A stretch of 64,000 bases of DNA from Ianthella basta (lineage: Eukaryota > Porifera > Demospongiae > Verongiida > Ianthellidae): positions 3,514,129 through 3,578,128 of the forward strand of contig OZ025871.1 in assembly GCA_964019415.1 (NCBI GenBank). Direction: 5' to 3'. How positions within the stretch are numbered: the first letter of the stretch is position 1; the number at the start of each line of letters is the position of its first letter. Below are positions 60,046 to 64,000 of the stretch, piece by piece. Under the pieces are notes generated by a model, which worked only from the letters and a program-made list of their open reading frames with translations, did no database searches and was not told the DNA's origin. The position numbers were made by a program, and so were the translations under genes.

Positions 60046-60762
60046 CTAAACCAAGGGCTTCTTATCCGCGTTCTCTCCCGATTCGTAATAATCTCCACTC
60101 TGATAGTCTTCCAAGGCCTTTTCCAAGCTTGCAAGCTGCCCCTTAATGTCCCCTGCGCCCATGAACACTGGATTCAAACTACTTGCTCCAGGGTTCTCCT
60201 GAACCTGGTAGCCTTCCGTATCAGCAAACGGGTTGTCATCATAGAGGGTTAAACTGTCAATGGCATAGCCAGGACTCTTATCCTGTTTGGCAGTCTTAAC
60301 TCTGCATGGGCATGTGTGTGTGCATGCAGAAGGGGGGGGGGGGGGGAGGGGGCAGTAAGGACGCTTTCCGCATCATAATTGCTTGCACAGATCATCATCC
60401 ATGTATATCAGTGAACACGGACATATACAATTGTGCACAGCACCCAGCACTTCGCAATCAAGCCATATACATCTAATACTAGCTACTAGCAGGCAGTCAT
60501 AAACACTCATGTGCATGCACCAAACAGAAATGTACACAGACTTAGGATAAACACATGCACGAAACATCTGCACACTTCCACATAATTAAGTAGCTGGCCT
60601 CTGACAATGTTGCCTACCTCCTCCAGGCAAGTACTCCAAGGAGAAACACTATGGCAATCACAATGAGAACAATAACCACTCCTGCGCCAATCAGCGAATA
60701 CAGCAGGGGTGAGTTATTAGCGATGCTAGTTTGCCCACTGGCCACTCCAGTTGCTGGTGGAG
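60046..60762 (-). other. Gene E membrane exon and cytoplasmic tail
   Basis: Exon 60762-60618 carries a short Ser/Thr/Ala stalk and the membrane helix ending AWRR. Exon 60301-60046 gives the tail. It shares the gene D core but has NPF, the classic EH-domain ligand, within LYDDNPFAD, and a later GDYYESG. A run of 14 G lies just upstream of the acceptor on the plus strand (about 60332-60345). Confidence 0.85.
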
Positions 60763-63700
60763 CTGAGCATTAGTTGGAAAACAAACAACACAAGTCAACA
60801 TACTCACGTCATAAACACTTCTCTTGATAACAACCTTAATGAACAAGTTGAAACTGCCAACGTTTCAGCCAACTGCTCTGGCCTTCTTCAGGGCAAACAG
60901 TGAAGAAACTAGCTTCAGGGCAAATAGTGAAGAAACTAGTTTCAATCGTTTCTTCACTATTCACCCTAAAGAAGGCAAGAGCAGTTGGCCGAAACGTTGG
61001 CAATTTCAACTTGTTCATTAAAGTTGGTATCAAAAGAAGCATTTGTCCTGAAATCTATTACTTATAGGTGAAGGGGTGGGGTGTATGGGGGTGGGGTGTA
61101 TGGGGGTGGGGTGTATGGGGGTGGGGTGTATGGGAGTGGGGTGTATGGGGGTGGGGTGTATGGGAGTGGGGTGTATGGGGGTGGGGTGTATGGGGGTAGG
61201 GTGTATGGGGGTGGGGTGTATGGGAGTGGGGTGTATGGGGGTGGGGTGTATGGGAGTGGGGTGTATGGGGGTGGGGTGTATGGGAGTGGGGTGTATGGGG
61301 GTGGGGTGTACGGGGGTGGGGTGTACGGGGGTGGGGTGTATGGGGGTGGGGTGTATGGGGGTGGGGTGTATGGGGGTGGGGTGTACGGGGTGGGGTGTAT
61401 GGGAGTGGGGTGTATGGGGTGGGGTGTATGGGGTGGGGTGTATGGGAGTGGGGTGTATGGGGGTGGGGTGTACGGGGGTGTGGTTGGACACTATCATATT
61501 GTGAGAGAAACTTGGCTACATATTCACTGGAGTTACTACGTACACCTAACCAGCTTGCTGCAATGACGTAGTACACAGTGCTGCAGACTGAGGCAGTCGC
61601 TTTGGCCTAGTCAACCAGTGATATCCTTCCAAGTTATCCAAATCAAGATGGTTGGATAACAAAGCAGTCATCTTGCCTTCAGTATGCCGCACTAATGAGC
61701 CCTAATACAGTGAAACAGCTGTGTGTGGGGGTCTACCATCTTTATAGGATGACTGGGGCACCAATCAATGGTGGAGTGATCACTCCCCAGTCTCTTTGGC
61801 GCTGATGGTTGTGAGTCATTGCAGCAGGCTGGTTAGGTGCAACAACTCCAGTGATTACGTATGCACACACAACTGCAGTGTACTTATTCTTTCCTCATCA
61901 CTTCACACTGCATAGGCTCACCATCTCCTGTTTGGAAGGTGTACCTGCTCATTTCTCCTTCACCAGCCCCAGTCACTGCAGAGACCGAGGCAGTGTGCTG
62001 AGTTCTTGGCTTTAAGTTGTCAATGGTCAACTTGTAAGAACTGGAAGGCACTGTCTTCAGAAACACACCATTCAGGTAGACCTGTGAACAGACCACAGCA
62101 GAAGCAGGTGATACGTACAACACACAATGCAATATGCACTGTGAACAGAAGAGCACAGCCAAGAAAGAGCTAAATTCTGGCTGAGCAGGTTCTCTATTAT
62201 GTCACTACTGGTTAATATGGTACGTACATGGAAATTAGTTAACAGTTTGACCACAGATAAAAGTTTAACGCTCATTAAAATAGCCGTGTCAGATTCTTCT
62301 CTTAAACTAGATAACAAAATTAGAGTTTTCATGCAATTTCGTTGCAGACTATTTTCTCTGTGGGTCTGCATCAGTGGATCTGAGTACCAACCAACAACAT
62401 CTCAACTGCGTCACAAGCTAAGTAACAATTCCTCGCAACACACACCTGGCTGCACACATTGTCTTGCATGTACTCAAGATACACAGTCCAGTTAATAAAT
62501 GAACACAGTGCATTACTGAACTATTGATGTTCACATTTACTACAACACAACATGCATAATAACAGAAAAAATGAATAATTCTAGATCTTAATCAAACAAA
62601 GCCATGCATTTTGTCTATATCTACACAACTCCTTATCCAGTCTTCTTGCTCCCATTTACAGTTACCTTATAGTAGAGCAGTTCTCCATTAACATTCCTTG
62701 GCGTGGACCAAGTGGCTGTGACGTTGGTGTAGTTTACATGTACTGATAGGTCCCGGACAGCAGACGGCACTACGTAGACACAAACAATGAATAGCACACA
62801 CTTTAGCACAAGACCAACAAAATACATGTAACACGTGCAACTCACAGTCTTGCAAGGTCATTGCACTTGTGGCCTCAGAGTAGGGCCCTTCCCCTGCATT
62901 ATTCATCAGAGACATCCGCACATAGTACTCGGCAAAGGGCATCAAACCAGTAATATTCATTGATCCAGCGATATCATCAGGTTGTGCAAGAGGAGATATA
63001 GCAATTGTCAGTGTTTGTTCCATGGCATCCTCAGTCTCATTGTAGACCACCAGGCCATACTCAAGGTGCAGCTCTTGAATAGTCCCCATCCATGTGGTAG
63101 TGGTCGGAGGGTTCCACGCCACCCTCAGGACCATGGAGGACAAGGCAGACACTGACACTGATGGGGCAGCTGTTGGAACTGCACACATGGATAGGATTAC
63201 AGGAGCACAGTCATATTGTATGAGCTGGGTGTGTAGCTGCAGTCCTCATAAGGCAGTCAAACATGCAGTGCTTTGACACACCTTCTGGCATTGTGTATGC
63301 AGTTCCCTGCACTGTTTCACTCATGCCAATATCATTCCTGGCCAAGAGGTAAATGTTGTAGCTGGTGCCAGGATGGAGGTCCACTATCACAAGGTAGGTT
63401 GCATCTGGACCAGGCAGCTCCTCCCCAGAGCTGTCAATGTCAGGAGGATAGGAGGCCTCATATCGCAGAGTGTAGCCAAGGAGGACACCGTTGGGGTTAG
63501 CAGGTAGGGTCCATGTCACACGGAGTTCAGTGGATGATACAGCATTGACATTCATTCCTTGTGGCTGTGATGGCTCTGCATAGTGCCAGAAGTACCACGT
63601 ATTCAGCCAGAGTGATCAGATGAATACACAAAATACACACACAATTAAGAGCTATCTTGGGTGACATGCAGAAGCTAGGGCAAGTAGATACGTATAACTG

Positions 63701-64000
63701 CAAATCACCCCAACACTTCTCCAAGGGCATGGACCAGTAAAGCTGAAAGATATCTGACAATGAGGCGAAACATTAGCACTATACTAAAATATAAAGAATT
63801 AAACAATGCTGCCATGGATTTAACCACACCTCTCACCTGACTTCAAAGTCTCTGCAGAGACTTCCCTGCTGTACGGGCCAATACCAATGGCATTCACAGC
63901 AGCCACCTTGATGTAATACACCGTGTATGGAGTGAGTTCAACCACGGCAGTTTGGAGTTGCTGGGGACTTGATACATCCATCTGCATGCTTACACTGCCC
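60046..64000 (-). CDS. Gene E: FN3 receptor, paralogue of D, 5' part beyond the window
   Basis: Exons in transcript order: beyond 64000-63837 (partial FN3), 63575-63282, 63178-62846, 62769-62666, 62081-61922, 60762-60618, 60301-60046. Phases match throughout and end at TAG 60048-60046. Four FN3 domains are visible, the last split in phase 0 by a 104-nt exon exactly as in gene D. Then come a membrane segment (VVIVLIVIAIVFLLGVLAW) and an 84-residue tail with GYAID, LYDDNPFAD, EGYQVQEN and LNPVF. Exon sizes 294 and 104 equal those of D. The N-terminal domains are off the right edge; SRCR domains are expected by analogy with D. Likely the same kind of adhesion or recognition receptor. Confidence 0.88.
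60820..61036. repeat. 217-bp palindrome in gene E intron
   Basis: The left arm (ACCTTAATGAACAAGTTGAA...AACGTTTC) pairs with the right arm (GAAACGTTGGCAATTTCAAC...CATTAAAGTT). A short tandem duplication around AGTGAAGAAACTAG marks the centre. Each strand carries CTGAAGAAGG-C...TTGGC-GAAACG, matching CTGANGA...GAAAC. Confidence 0.8.
61071..61487. repeat. G-rich 15-bp minisatellite
   Basis: About 28 head-to-tail copies of GTATGGGGGTGGGGT with A/G and T/C variants; a few units are one base shorter. It lies in a gene E intron (60763-61921), with the G-rich strand being the template strand of gene E. Long open frames on both strands here are artefacts of the repeat. Confidence 0.95.

Noticed and set aside
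61030..61576. Long open frames on both strands (HPTPIHPT or GVGCMGV repeats)
   Set aside because: Produced by the 15-bp minisatellite, whose unit is a multiple of three; it lies inside a gene E intron.

Overview
This window is animal nuclear DNA. It contains multi-exon genes with GT-AG introns, SRCR, fibronectin type III (FN3) and Ig-like extracellular modules, Penelope-like retroelements, a LINE fragment and many small inverted-repeat elements. A sponge (demosponge) is my best guess from the SRCR/FN3 receptor style, short phase-1 module exons and TACGTA-rich noncoding DNA, but the phylum is not proven.

Five genes can be built from the sequence. All look like single-pass cell-surface receptors with no kinase or phosphatase domain. 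Gene A (+, 2339-9761, 5' end not found) and gene B (+, 13171-27598, complete, 615 aa) are tandem duplicates: Ig-like domain, unrecognised cysteine-containing domain, second Ig-like domain, membrane segment, and a tail with an SH3-ligand proline motif and tyrosine motifs. Gene C (+, 34332-45373, 1322 aa) has a signal peptide, three SRCR domains, six FN3 domains, a membrane segment and a tyrosine-rich tail. Gene D (-, 58340-46245, 1729 aa) has a signal peptide, a small Cys module, two SRCR domains, thirteen FN3 domains, a membrane segment and an acidic tail. Gene E (-, runs off the right edge to 60046) is a tandem paralogue of D. C and D converge, with about 0.9 kb between their stop codons. For B, C and D the exon phases match throughout and the spliced lengths are exact multiples of three, which is strong internal support.

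The most interesting signal is how the duplicates have diverged. In ectodomain exons 4483-4825 and 4962-5172 of A, against 19651-19993 and 20130-20340 of B, I counted 26 changed codons that alter the amino acid and 3 that do not. The 136-bp intron between them differs at only 2 sites. A also has an in-frame TAG where B has a Cys codon, followed by 71 open codons that are still recognisably homologous in their first half. D and E share a 190-bp tract inside one FN3 exon with a single mismatch between clearly diverged flanks. Tandem copies, patchwork homogenisation, amino-acid-changing divergence and ITIM-like/SH3-ligand tails together suggest a recognition (immune or self/non-self) receptor cluster. 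That function is inference.

Introns and spacers carry two Penelope-like element remnants with GIY-YIG coding, a decayed LINE reverse transcriptase fragment, Tc1/mariner-like non-autonomous elements with TA at their ends, several foldback palindromes (some with CTGATGA...GAAAC boxes), a 0.7-kb TG microsatellite (30016-30702) and a G-rich 15-bp minisatellite (61071-61487). The stretches 1-2338, 10905-12700 and 27599-34331 hold no gene I can support.
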